From: Flavobacterium haoranii
Lineage (GTDB): Bacteria > Bacteroidota > Bacteroidia > Flavobacteriales > Flavobacteriaceae
Direction of reading: 5' to 3'
DNA: 64,000 nucleotides
Assembly (NCBI RefSeq): GCF_009363055.1
Contig: NZ_CP045292.1
Span: forward strand, 496,001-560,000
Shown: positions 54,727-62,345 of the stretch, piece after piece
How the letters are laid out: the number at the start of each line of letters is the position of its first letter
Numbering within the stretch: the stretch's first letter is position 1
Position numbers and translations under genes: made by a program
The notes under the pieces: model-generated
Database searches by the model: none
Seen by the model: the letters and a program-made list of their open reading frames with translations, nothing else
What the model was told of the DNA's origin: nothing

Positions 54727-55182
54727 TTATTTGATATTAAAAATTGATTGAATTGAATTTGTGGGTTGGTGTAATAATCTAAAAAAGTCTAAATCATAGA
54801 ATTGATAGGCGTTTTTTCCTCTTTTGTAGCAATCGATAAAACTTTTATAATGATTAGGGTAAAAGACGATTCCTGTTGAAATAACTATAAATACAAACGG
54901 ACTTTTTTTACCATTTCCCAAAAGGTAAAATTGCATGTAAACTTCTTCTTTAACAGTCGTACCAATTTTCGTTAATACATGAAAAATATCGTGTTCTTCC
55001 AAACTATCTTGTACTTGGTAGTTGTTAGTTAATAAAAATTGCCCTAAATCGTGACCTAAGCTTCCTGTTTCATTTTGTAACAATGAGCTTACGGTAACTC
55101 CCCAAGGTTCATTATTTTTAAAGAAAAACGAGTAGGGGATTTTGATAGTTCTGTACAGAAATTCGATTATTTTATCTTTCAT
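54727..55182 (-). CDS. Coq4-like protein
   Basis: A 151-residue soluble protein with the Coq4-type zinc motif HDxxHx11E: EEHDIFHVLTKIGTTVKEE. SLGHDLGQFLLTNNYQ and YKRGKNAYQFYDLDF also resemble Coq4, a protein of ubiquinone synthesis. Bacteroidota use menaquinone, so the role here is not the classical one. The ATG follows a copy of the AAAGTACTTTG operator directly. Family call is from motifs only. Confidence 0.65.
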   Translation of the reverse strand: MKDKIIEFLYRTIKIPYSFFFKNNEPWGVTVSSLLQNETGSLGHDLGQFLLTNNYQVQDSLEEHDIFHVLTKIGTTVKEEVYMQFYLLGNGKKSPFVFIVISTGIVFYPNHYKSFIDCYKRGKNAYQFYDLDFFRLLHQPTNSIQSIFNIK

Positions 55183-55204
55183 AAAGTACTTTGTATTTCA
55201 AAGT
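55183..55204 (-). promoter_or_regulatory. Putative operator AAAGTACTTTG-N5-CAAAGT, copy 1
   Basis: Plus-strand AAAGTACTTTG (55183-55193), TATTT, CAAAGT (55199-55204), abutting the Coq4-like ATG. Read on the minus strand, TAACTTTG overlaps the outer half site and is a perfect -7 box, so a bound protein would block the promoter. Confidence 0.6.
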
Positions 55205-55223
55205 TAAATGGTAAAAAAATATA

Positions 55224-55520
55224 TTATTGACCTGATATTAATTTTTCTAATGCTTCAATATGTTCCTGAAACGCTTTTTTTCCAGCTTTTGTTGCTATGT
55301 ATTTAGTGTTAGGTTTTCTTCCAATAAATTGCTTTTCAACTACAATGTAATTTTCAGCTTCCAAGGCTTTAGCATGACTGGCAAGATTACCATCAGTAAC
55401 ACCAAGAATTTCTTTAAGCGAGGTGAAATCAGCACTTTCATTAACCATCAATACCGACATAATCCCCAAACGAATTCGGTGATCAAAAGCTTTGTTGATA
55501 TTTTGGATAATGTTTTTCAC
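55224..55520 (-). CDS. Winged-helix transcriptional regulator
   Basis: A 98-residue DNA-binding protein of the HTH_34 (MarR/ArsR-like) type: FDHRIRLGIMSVLMVNE, SLKEILGVTDGNLASHAKALEA (recognition helix) and VVEKQFIGRKPNTKYIATKAG (wing). Such regulators often accompany creD in Bacteroidota. The shared palindrome upstream of its operon and of the next gene is the obvious candidate target, inferred from position. Confidence 0.88.
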   Translation of the reverse strand: MKNIIQNINKAFDHRIRLGIMSVLMVNESADFTSLKEILGVTDGNLASHAKALEAENYIVVEKQFIGRKPNTKYIATKAGKKAFQEHIEALEKLISGQ

Positions 55521-55547
55521 TATTTTCTACAAAAATAAGATTTGTTT

Positions 55548-56159
55548 TTATTGGTTTCTATCATATTTAAAATACATAATGCTTCCATACAAAATATGAG
55601 CAACACCAAAACCTAAAACCCAAAACCAAAGTCCGTAACCAGAAAATTCTACAGCAACCAAACCTAATATAATTTCGGTAATTCCTAAATAACGTACGTC
55701 CCTTAATGTATATTTACTAGCACTAAAACAAGCTAAACCATAAAACAAAAGTGTTATAGGAGCAATTAAGCCATAATAGCCATTACGAAGTAAAAGTAAA
55801 GCAAAAATACCGCCAGCAACTAATGGAATTGCAAAATTGATAAGTAATCTTTTTGATGAAGTATTCCAAACTTTTTCATTATTCTTCTTTGCCTTTTTAA
55901 CAGTTAAAATATAAGCAGTAACTAAAGAAGCAAATAAAGTAACAAATGCGGTAAGCACGATCTTTTTAAATACTAAACTTTCTAATGTAATGAATCTATC
56001 ATAATGATTATTGATAAGATGATTTACATAGAGCGCACCAATAATTGCATAAATACCAGCTAATATTCCAGAAAGTCCACTCAAAGAGAAAAATTGAGTC
56101 GAACGATTCATAATATCCTTAATTTCTTTAATGTCGTTTAAGTATTTGCTTGCTTCCAT
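55548..56159 (-). CDS. Polytopic membrane protein (hypothetical)
   Basis: A 203-residue protein with about six hydrophobic segments after a charged N-terminus (MEASKYLNDIKEIKDIMNRST). No named domain recognised. It is the first gene of the CreD cluster, 27 bases before the winged-helix regulator, and follows a copy of the AAAGTACTTTG operator. Similar proteins precede such regulators in other Flavobacteria as I recall. Confidence 0.75.
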   Translation of the reverse strand: MEASKYLNDIKEIKDIMNRSTQFFSLSGLSGILAGIYAIIGALYVNHLINNHYDRFITLESLVFKKIVLTAFVTLFASLVTAYILTVKKAKKNNEKVWNTSSKRLLINFAIPLVAGGIFALLLLRNGYYGLIAPITLLFYGLACFSASKYTLRDVRYLGITEIILGLVAVEFSGYGLWFWVLGFGVAHILYGSIMYFKYDRNQ

Positions 56160-56162
56160 GTT

Positions 56163-56184
56163 AAAGTACTTTGAAAAACAAAGT
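56163..56184 (-). promoter_or_regulatory. Putative operator AAAGTACTTTG-N5-CAAAGT, copy 2
   Basis: AAAGTACTTTG (56163-56173), AAAAA, CAAAGT (56179-56184), three bases before the ATG of the first gene of the cluster. The same two blocks and the same 5-base spacing occur in copy 1; the spacer bases differ. Confidence 0.6.
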
Positions 56185-56271
56185 AAGTATAAAAAATTAT
56201 TTCTACCAAATATTTTTCAAAAAAAAACCAACATTAAATTGGTCACTATAAAAAAATAATAAAATTATGAA

Positions 56272-56350
56272 ACACCCCTAAAGTCCCCTCAAGGGACAGT
56301 TCTTATTTTAATCTGCTATAATTGTCCCCTTGAGGGGACTTTAGGGGTGT
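56272..56350. repeat. Long hairpin repeat, ACCCCTAAAGTCCCCT type
   Basis: Arms of about 28 bases, starting ACACCCCTAAAGTCCCCTCA and complementary to the right arm ending GGGGACTTTAGGGGTGT, with one bulged base, around a 24-base centre. It is far richer in GC than its surroundings. This core is a recurring intergenic palindrome of Bacteroidota as I recall. Confidence 0.8.
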
Positions 56351-56375
56351 AAATTTGAAAAGTGTAATATCTAAT

Positions 56376-57224
56376 TTAAATTCTAAAGATTCCTCCAAAA
56401 GCAATGGTTCTTTGTAAAAACCAAAAATGTTGTTCAGCGTGATCGTCTTTACTTTGTGTAGTTCTAATGTCATTCATTTCAATATAACCACCTTTTAACT
56501 CAGCTTGAATAAAGAAATATTTTAAGAAAGTTAAGTTTAATCCAGCTTTTGCCGATAAACCAAAACCAGCTACATGAAATTGATCGTATCTTTCTTTATC
56601 AAGTAATGTTGTATTTGTTTTTGGGTAAATAAATCCACCACCTAGACCTTCAGTTAAATTGATTTGTAATTTATCAGTATTTAATGTTTTACTGAAAAGT
56701 TTACTAATATCATCTACTCTAGAAAACTCAGTATTTACATAATTTAAACCATCAGTATGTTCAAAAAGTAAAAAGTCTTCATCAAGAGTTAATTCATCTG
56801 CAGTTGGATTTTCATTATAAGATCCTGCATTTGGATAATACCCACTGTAATGAACTCTTCTGTCGTTATACATTACATATTTCATGTGATCGAAACCAAT
56901 CGAAATATTGTAGTGATCTGAAATAAAATAACCCATTCTAAAGTTCGTTTGAGGGATGGTCATTCTACTAGGGTTGATGTAATCGATATGCCAACCTTTA
57001 GGTTTGTCATGTGCTTCTACATCGTAAATGGTAAAATCATAATCTTTTCCAACAAATCGAATATCCGATTTTGTATAGTTAGCTCTATTTCCTCCCCAGA
57101 AGATATAAAACTTTCCTTTGTTGTGAGCGGTGTATTTTTCAGGTGCTTCTACTATTTCTTGCGAAAAGGTGTACTGTGAAAAAACACAAAAAGATAGTAC
57201 AACCATTAGAAATGATTGTTTCAT
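56376..57224 (-). CDS. Putative outer-membrane beta-barrel protein
   Basis: A 282-residue exported protein (signal peptide about 1-21, ending YTFSQ). The body alternates polar and aromatic residues, as in beta-strands: GKFYIFWGGNRANYTKSDI, NFRMGYFISDHYNISIGFDHMKYVMY, GFGLSAKAGLNLTFLKYFFIQAELKGGYIEM. It ends with a short hydrophobic strand (TIAFGGIFRI). Probably an outer-membrane barrel; function unknown. Confidence 0.72.
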   Translation of the reverse strand: MKQSFLMVVLSFCVFSQYTFSQEIVEAPEKYTAHNKGKFYIFWGGNRANYTKSDIRFVGKDYDFTIYDVEAHDKPKGWHIDYINPSRMTIPQTNFRMGYFISDHYNISIGFDHMKYVMYNDRRVHYSGYYPNAGSYNENPTADELTLDEDFLLFEHTDGLNYVNTEFSRVDDISKLFSKTLNTDKLQINLTEGLGGGFIYPKTNTTLLDKERYDQFHVAGFGLSAKAGLNLTFLKYFFIQAELKGGYIEMNDIRTTQSKDDHAEQHFWFLQRTIAFGGIFRI

Positions 57225-57333
57225 ATATGTAAAAAAATGTTTGTTAGTAGGGCATACATGTTATCGCTTTTTCGGGATTTGTAATACAAATTCGATTTTA
57301 TTTGCGATTTCATTTAAATTTAAAAAATATAGG

Positions 57334-58152
57334 TTAAAATTGATTTACGGTTTTTCTAATAGCGACTAATTTTTTCATTAAACCTTCAAAGTAATCTAAG
57401 TGTAACATATTAGCGCCATCACTTTTTGCATTTGCAGGATCAAAGTGTGTCTCAATAAAAATTCCATCAACACCTACAGCAATACCAGCTTTAGCAATAG
57501 TTTCAATCATATCAGGACGACCACCAGTTACACCACTTGTTTGATTAGGCTGTTGTAATGAATGTGTTACATCAAGTACAGTTGTACCAAATTGTTTCAT
57601 TGTGGGAATTCCTCTAAAGTCTACAATCATATCTTGGTAACCAAACATTGTTCCTCTATCAGTAATCATGAAGTTTTCATTATTACAGTCTAAAACTTTT
57701 TGTGCTGCATGTTTCATACTTTCAGGACTCATAAATTGTCCTTTTTTAAGATTTACTGTTTTTCCAGTATTTGCAGCAGCAACTACTAAATCAGTTTGGC
57801 GAACTAAAAATGCAGGAATTTGTAATACATCTACATATTCTGCTGCCATAGCCGCATCTTCATTGGTATGTATGTCTGTTACAGTTGGAATACCAAATTC
57901 TTTCGAAACTTTATTTAAAATTTTTAAGGCTTTTTCGTCACCAATTCCTGTAAAACTATCTACTCTAGAACGATTTGCTTTTTTAAAAGATCCTTTAAAA
58001 ACATAAGGAATTTTTAAATCGTCAGTAATTTTTACAAGTTTTTCTGCTATTTGCATAGCCATTTCTTCTCCTTCAATTGCACATGGACCAGCTAAAACAA
58101 AGAAATTTCCACTGTCAGTATGTTTAATTTGAGGTATGTTGTTTAAATTCAT
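57334..58152 (-). CDS. kdsA: 3-deoxy-8-phosphooctulonate synthase (KDO-8-P synthase)
   Basis: Condenses arabinose-5-phosphate and PEP to KDO-8-phosphate for lipopolysaccharide; confirms a Gram-negative envelope. It has 272 residues. Diagnostic segments: FVLAGPCAIEGEEMAM, YVFKGSFKKANRSRVDSFTG, TDIHTNEDAAMAAEYVDVLQIPAFLVRQTDL, MITDRGTMFGYQDMIVDFR and DVTHSLQQPNQTSGVTGG. The gene is separate from the two upstream lipoprotein/DUF4199 genes by about 70 bases. Confidence 0.97.
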   Translation of the reverse strand: MNLNNIPQIKHTDSGNFFVLAGPCAIEGEEMAMQIAEKLVKITDDLKIPYVFKGSFKKANRSRVDSFTGIGDEKALKILNKVSKEFGIPTVTDIHTNEDAAMAAEYVDVLQIPAFLVRQTDLVVAAANTGKTVNLKKGQFMSPESMKHAAQKVLDCNNENFMITDRGTMFGYQDMIVDFRGIPTMKQFGTTVLDVTHSLQQPNQTSGVTGGRPDMIETIAKAGIAVGVDGIFIETHFDPANAKSDGANMLHLDYFEGLMKKLVAIRKTVNQF

Positions 58153-58222
58153 GTTGTCTATTTTTTCGGTTGCAAAGATACTAACAATTGTTATTTTTTT
58201 GATGCTACAATTGTTACAAAAT

Positions 58223-58687
58223 TTATTTTTCTATTTCTGTTATTGGTTTAATATTGAATCCTTTAGGACAAAGTATTTTACCTTTTTCATAAATATTAAA
58301 ATGTAACGTCACTTTTTTAGGATTATTTTTAAAAGTTACTTCATAAATACCAAGTGTTCCTGCTCCCATAGTATTGTGAGTTGTAGGAAACGGGCAGCAA
58401 GTATCAATTTTTTCATATTTTTCAATGGGTTCATTATTCGGACCAACTAAACCATTAAAAAAGTATCCAATATAAATACTTTCTTGTCTTTCTAACATGA
58501 GACCAATATTGATAGGATAATCAGAATCATATCCATATTTCATATCGTTAGCATATTCTGTAAATTGAAAAGCTTTATTAATAACTTTTGGTTTCACCGC
58601 TGTTTCATCTACGTTTTTTAATGTAGATTTTGTACTAGTACAACTAGTAATTACTAGAACGGCGAAAATGTAAAGAATCTTTTTCAT
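58223..58687 (-). CDS. Hypothetical lipoprotein
   Basis: A 154-residue lipoprotein (MKKILYIFAVLVITSC, lipobox ITSC). The rest is beta-rich with a Cys pair in KIDTCCPFPTTHNTMGAGTLG and KGKILCPKG. Homologues beside kdsA are sometimes named after KdsA, which seems to be a carry-over error. Function unknown. Its start overlaps the stop of the DUF4199 gene. Confidence 0.75.
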   Translation of the reverse strand: MKKILYIFAVLVITSCTSTKSTLKNVDETAVKPKVINKAFQFTEYANDMKYGYDSDYPINIGLMLERQESIYIGYFFNGLVGPNNEPIEKYEKIDTCCPFPTTHNTMGAGTLGIYEVTFKNNPKKVTLHFNIYEKGKILCPKGFNIKPITEIEK

Positions 58688-59148
58688 TATTTATTTTTTA
58701 AAAAATAACTAACTATAGCAGCAATTACTACACCAAACGATAATTTATCGAAAATGTTGTTTTTTACAAATACACCAATGTTATATTGAAAATCTGCTAT
58801 TTCTTTATTGCTTGAAGCTCTTTTGGCTAATTCAAAAAAATCGGGTGACAAATAAGTAAATGTTATGTAAACTATTAAACTAGAGGTTAAAGCTATAAAA
58901 AAGGAAGCAATAATACCACTAGTTGTAGCTTGTTTCCAATTGATATTTCCTTCAAAAATTTTCTCTTTCTTTTCTTTAATTTGGAAGTAGTAAATAATAA
59001 CTGCTACAAAGACAAATAGTAAATTAAATAGTGATTCGTAAACAACTTTAGTTGAATGAAAACCTAATGATTTTTCTAAAAACATCCATAATAAATAGAT
59101 TGCCGCATACCATAAAGACCATTTTATTTCAACTGAATATTTGTTCAT
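58687..59148 (-). CDS. DUF4199 family membrane protein
   Basis: A 153-residue protein with four hydrophobic segments (about 11-29, 38-56, 75-98 and 135-150). The NWKQATTSGIIASFFIALTSSLIVYITFTYLSP region and overall order fit DUF4199; it is a relative of the gene at 26251-26757. It is coupled by a TAATG overlap to the lipoprotein gene. Function unknown. Confidence 0.78.
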   Translation of the reverse strand: MNKYSVEIKWSLWYAAIYLLWMFLEKSLGFHSTKVVYESLFNLLFVFVAVIIYYFQIKEKKEKIFEGNINWKQATTSGIIASFFIALTSSLIVYITFTYLSPDFFELAKRASSNKEIADFQYNIGVFVKNNIFDKLSFGVVIAAIVSYFLKNK

Positions 59149-59192
59149 TTTGTAATTTTAATTTTAGCTCAAAGATACTGTTTTTATTGGAA

Positions 59193-59223
59193 TTGTTTTT
59201 AACCTTATCGATGCGTATCTTTG
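59193..59223 (+). promoter_or_regulatory. Promoter of the YeeE/YedE pair
   Basis: TTG at 59193-59195, 20 bases, then TATCTTTG at 59216-59223; ATG at 59242. It supports the shorter start for the first gene, because the longer frame begins inside the -7 box. Confidence 0.65.
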
Positions 59224-59241
59224 CAATTAAAAATTGCTGTT

Positions 59242-59799
59242 ATGAATTATTTATTGGGAACTTGGCATTGGTCAATTTCAGGTTTTTTAATTGGCTTAGT
59301 AATGCTAATTCTAATTTATTTCGGAAAAAGTTTCGGAATGTCTTCAAATTTGAGAACAATTTGTACTATGTTAGGTGCTCAAAAATTCTCTGATTTTTTT
59401 AAGTTCGATTGGAGAGAACAAAAATGGAGTTTAGCTGTTATTCTTGGAGCTATTTTAGGAGGATTTATTGCAATTCAATTTTTGAGTAATAATGAAATAG
59501 TTGATTTAAATCCTAAAACAGTTGAAGCGCTACAAAATTACCATATAGATTATGAAAAAGGGAAATTGTTACCTGAAACTCTATTTTCATTTGAAAATAT
59601 TTTCACATTAAAAGGTATTGCAATTTTATTTTTAGGAGGAATTTTAGTTGGTTTCGGAACGCGTTATGCTGGAGGTTGTACTTCTGGACATGCAATTTCT
59701 GGATTAAGTAATTTACAAATTCCGTCACTTATTGCAGTAATAGGATTTTTTGTTGGTGGTTTGATTATGGTGCATTTAATTTTTCCTTTAATTTTTTAA
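59242..59799 (+). CDS. YeeE/YedE-family sulfur transporter subunit
   Basis: Inner-membrane half-transporter of 185 residues (start MNYLLGTWHWSISG). Five or so hydrophobic segments. The family signature GTRYAGGCTSGHAISGLSNLQ holds the conserved cysteine that passes sulfur species in studied YeeE proteins (thiosulfate). It ends in TAATGATG, shared with the next gene. Transport of thiosulfate or a persulfide-like sulfur form is inferred. Confidence 0.88.
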   Translation: MNYLLGTWHWSISGFLIGLVMLILIYFGKSFGMSSNLRTICTMLGAQKFSDFFKFDWREQKWSLAVILGAILGGFIAIQFLSNNEIVDLNPKTVEALQNYHIDYEKGKLLPETLFSFENIFTLKGIAILFLGGILVGFGTRYAGGCTSGHAISGLSNLQIPSLIAVIGFFVGGLIMVHLIFPLIF

Positions 59800-60215
59800 T
59801 GATGAAGTTATTTAGATTTTTTGCTGTTGGTATAATTTTCGGAATTGTTTTAACAAAATCTGAGGCGGTTTCTTGGTATAGAATTTTCGAAATGTTCCGT
59901 TTTGAATCATTTCACATGTACGGAATTATTTGTACCGCAATTGTAACGGGTATTATTGGTTTACAAATTATCAAAAAGATGAGAGTTAAAGATTTTAATG
60001 GTTATCCTATAATGATTGTTGAAAAAGAAAAAGGTTTCTACCGATATGTAATTGGCGGTTTGTTATTTGGATTAGGCTGGGGACTTGTAGGAAGTTGTCC
60101 TGGACCAATATTTATTTTAATAGGAACTGGAGCTTTATCAATGATTATTGTTTTAATTGGAGCAGTATTAGGAACATTCCTGTATGGAATTATAAAAGAT
60201 AAATTACCTCATTAA
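59799..60215 (+). CDS. DUF6691/YeeE-type transporter subunit
   Basis: The second half of the split transporter, 138 residues, four hydrophobic segments. The matching signature is GGLLFGLGWGLVGSCPGPIFILIGTGAL with the conserved Cys-Pro. Its ATG overlaps the previous stop, so the halves are made in equal amounts. A palindrome starts at its stop codon. Confidence 0.87.
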   Translation: MMKLFRFFAVGIIFGIVLTKSEAVSWYRIFEMFRFESFHMYGIICTAIVTGIIGLQIIKKMRVKDFNGYPIMIVEKEKGFYRYVIGGLLFGLGWGLVGSCPGPIFILIGTGALSMIIVLIGAVLGTFLYGIIKDKLPH

Positions 60216-60233
60216 TGTGACTAAAGTCACATT
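60214..60233. promoter_or_regulatory. CRP/FNR-like palindrome or terminator
   Basis: AATGTGACT (60214-60222), AA, AGTCACATT (60225-60233) contains TGTGA-N6-TCACA, the exact E. coli CRP consensus. It overlaps the stop of the transporter gene and is followed by T residues, so it could also end that transcript. It is centred about 43 bases before the start point expected from the next -7 box. Confidence 0.5.
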
Positions 60234-60252
60234 TTTTGTTTGTAGTTAGTTT

Positions 60253-60260
60253 TAAATTTG
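60253..60260 (+). promoter_or_regulatory. TAnnTTTG box before the metal chaperone gene
   Basis: TAAATTTG, a perfect -7 match, with TTG at 60236-60238. The ATG is 18 bases downstream. Confidence 0.5.
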
Positions 60261-60278
60261 TTTTCAAAATATTTAAAA

Positions 60279-60548
60279 ATGGAAGCAAAAATTATAATTC
60301 AAAACCTTAAATGTGGTGGTTGTGCCAATACTGTTACTAAAAATTTAATGCAATTAGACGGAGTTTCTAATGTAATGGTTAATGTAGAAGAGAGTTCTGT
60401 TTCTTTCGAATTTGACTCGGAAGCAAATCTTACAGAAGTTAAAAACACTTTAAATCGCTTAGGATATCCTGAAGATGGAGAAGTAAATTCGCTATCATCT
60501 AAAGCAAAATCATATGTAAGTTGCGCTGTTGGAAAAATATCAAAATAA
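60279..60548 (+). CDS. Heavy-metal-associated (HMA) domain protein
   Basis: An 89-residue cytoplasmic copper-chaperone-like protein from the ATG at 60279; the frame opens 21 bases earlier inside the -7 box. The HMA fold is present with the metal-binding CxxC in NLKCGGCANTVTKNL and the later VSNVMVNVEESSVSFEF and LNRLGYP. A short tail (about 70-89) carries another Cys (YVSCAVGK). It lies next to the sulfur transporter pair; metal and partner unknown. Confidence 0.88.
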   Translation: MEAKIIIQNLKCGGCANTVTKNLMQLDGVSNVMVNVEESSVSFEFDSEANLTEVKNTLNRLGYPEDGEVNSLSSKAKSYVSCAVGKISK

Positions 60549-60665
60549 TTTCATAAGTTTAGCTTATTTAGAATTATTTTAAATTTTGTTTTGTAAGTTT
60601 TTTTTCTTAAAAGTTTCTTAAAAAATGTTTTTATTTGCAGCATAACTTTTAAAAAATTATTACAA

Positions 60666-61082
60666 ATGAAAAAAATTCTATTCTTATTCGTTTCTGCCTT
60701 AACATTAGGTTTAACATCATGTAGTAAAGATGATGGAGATTCTGCATCAATTGTTGGTTCTTGGGAATATTACCAGGAGGGTTTCAATTATAGTGGGCAA
60801 GAAGAATTAGGACTTCACAGTCATGATTGTACATCAAATAAAGATTATCTAGTTTTTAATGAAGATGGTACAATGACAGAATATTTTTATGATATGGATT
60901 GCGATGTTTATGCTGGTTCTGGAACATGGTCTAAAGATGGAAAAAATTTAACAGTTACACTTTATGGAGAAACTGAAACAGCTAAAATTGAAAAATTATC
61001 TTCTTCTATTTTAAAAGTAAGTATTACTTATAATGAAGGTGGTGAAAGTTATCAATTTATCCAAGTTTTCCAAAGAAAATAA
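60666..61082 (+). CDS. Lipocalin-like lipoprotein
   Basis: A 138-residue lipoprotein (MKKILFLFVSALTLGLTSC). The beta-rich body has the lipocalin-like start SIVGSWEYYQEGF, then YLVFNEDGTMTEYFYD and GTWSKDGKNLTVTLYG, as in the short lipocalin-like proteins of Bacteroidota (PF13648). Ligand unknown. Confidence 0.82.
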   Translation: MKKILFLFVSALTLGLTSCSKDDGDSASIVGSWEYYQEGFNYSGQEELGLHSHDCTSNKDYLVFNEDGTMTEYFYDMDCDVYAGSGTWSKDGKNLTVTLYGETETAKIEKLSSSILKVSITYNEGGESYQFIQVFQRK

Positions 61083-61096
61083 TTGCAAGTTAAATA

Positions 61097-61128
61097 AAAA
61101 AAATCCCGATGAAAATCGGGATTTTTTT
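61097..61128. terminator. Bidirectional terminator before clpS
   Basis: AAAAAAATCCCGAT/ATCGGGATTTTTTT stem with loop GAAA between converging genes; it ends at the clpS stop codon. The CGATGAAAATCG core equals that of the terminator at 8541-8575. Confidence 0.85.
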
Positions 61129-61402
61129 ATTGTATTTCAGCGCTCAAACCAGCATCGAGTAAAGCACTGCATTTGGGTTGTAGCTCTTTAATTGATCCTG
61201 TTTTTACAGTACATTTTCCTGTGTAATGTACTAAAATTGCACATTGTTCTGCTTGCAAAGGATCGTGTTCACAAACCTTAATTAAAGTTTCAATCACATG
61301 ATCAAAAGTATTTACATCATCATTAAATAAAATAATTTCGTTAAGATTGTCAACTAATTCTTCTACTAAAACTTCTTCTTGTACTTTTTCTATTGTGCTC
61401 AT
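61127..61402 (-). CDS. clpS: ATP-dependent Clp protease adaptor ClpS
   Basis: N-end-rule adaptor that feeds substrates to the ClpAP-type protease. It has 91 residues. Core motif: IILFNDDVNTFDHVIETLIKV, where the NDD...T segment forms the substrate pocket, followed by AEQCAILVHYTGKCTVKTG. It lies 24 bases after prmA. Confidence 0.92.
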   Translation of the reverse strand: MSTIEKVQEEVLVEELVDNLNEIILFNDDVNTFDHVIETLIKVCEHDPLQAEQCAILVHYTGKCTVKTGSIKELQPKCSALLDAGLSAEIQ

Positions 61403-61426
61403 AACCTGTAAATTAATTCTTCAAAT

Positions 61427-62266
61427 TTAAGAATTTTTATTATATTTTAATGACATCCAGTTGTTTCTAACAATATCTTTTTCGAAAGTTAAACCTTTAG
61501 AAACACAACTTGCATTTATAGCTTCAAAATCTTCGGTGTAAAATCCGCTTAAAAATAATATTCCATTTTCATTTAAACAATCTACATAGGTTTGCATATC
61601 GTTTAAAAGAATGTTTCTATTAATATTGGCAATAATTACATCATACTTTTTTCCAACTAATAATGAAGCATCTCCTTCATAAACCGAAATTTGTTTACAA
61701 TTGTTACGCTCTGCATTTTCAATTGAATTCAAATAACACCAATTATCAATATCTATAGCATCTATTGGTTGTGCTCCTTTCATTTCTGCTAAAATTGCTA
61801 AAATTGCAGTTCCGCAGCCCATGTCTAAAGTTTTTTTGCCAACTAAATCGGTTTCTAATAAGTGCTGAATCATCATATGCGTAGTTTCATGATGTCCAGT
61901 ACCGAAACTCATTTTAGGTTCAATAACAACTTCATATTCAGCATTAGACTTTTCATGAAATGGTGCACGAACATAACATTTTCCATCAACATCAATAGGA
62001 GTGAAATTCTTTTCCCATTCTTCGTTCCAATTTACTTGCTCTATCTCTTCAAACTCATAAGAAATTTTAAACTCCTCATTTCCTAAAATATAAACATCGT
62101 CTAAAATGTTTTCGTTCCAAAACTCTTTTTGTATGTAAGCCGAAACTCCATTTTCAGTTTCAATAAAACTTTCAAAAGGTAATTCTCCTAATTCGGCAAC
62201 TAATATTTCAGAACCTAGTTCTTTTGGTTCAACCGTAAAATGATAACCAATGTATATGTTTGACAT
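61427..62266 (-). CDS. prmA: Ribosomal protein L11 methyltransferase
   Basis: SAM-dependent trimethylation of L11. It has 279 residues. The N-terminal substrate-binding domain (about 1-110) is less conserved. NEEWEKNFTPIDVDGKCYVRAPFHE and the SAM site MSFGTGHHETTHMMI, TLDMGCGTAILAILAEM and VIIANINRNILLND follow. It is normally one gene before clpS in Flavobacteria, as here. Confidence 0.94.
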   Translation of the reverse strand: MSNIYIGYHFTVEPKELGSEILVAELGELPFESFIETENGVSAYIQKEFWNENILDDVYILGNEEFKISYEFEEIEQVNWNEEWEKNFTPIDVDGKCYVRAPFHEKSNAEYEVVIEPKMSFGTGHHETTHMMIQHLLETDLVGKKTLDMGCGTAILAILAEMKGAQPIDAIDIDNWCYLNSIENAERNNCKQISVYEGDASLLVGKKYDVIIANINRNILLNDMQTYVDCLNENGILFLSGFYTEDFEAINASCVSKGLTFEKDIVRNNWMSLKYNKNS

Positions 62267-62345
62267 CCTTATTTTTTTTGCAAATTTAGTTAAACTATAA
62301 GATTTGCTAAAATTTTTTATTTTTGCACGCTAAAACAACACAACA

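Noticed and set aside
57668..58006. A 112-codon plus-strand frame opposite kdsA
   Set aside because: Antisense shadow of a highly conserved enzyme gene.
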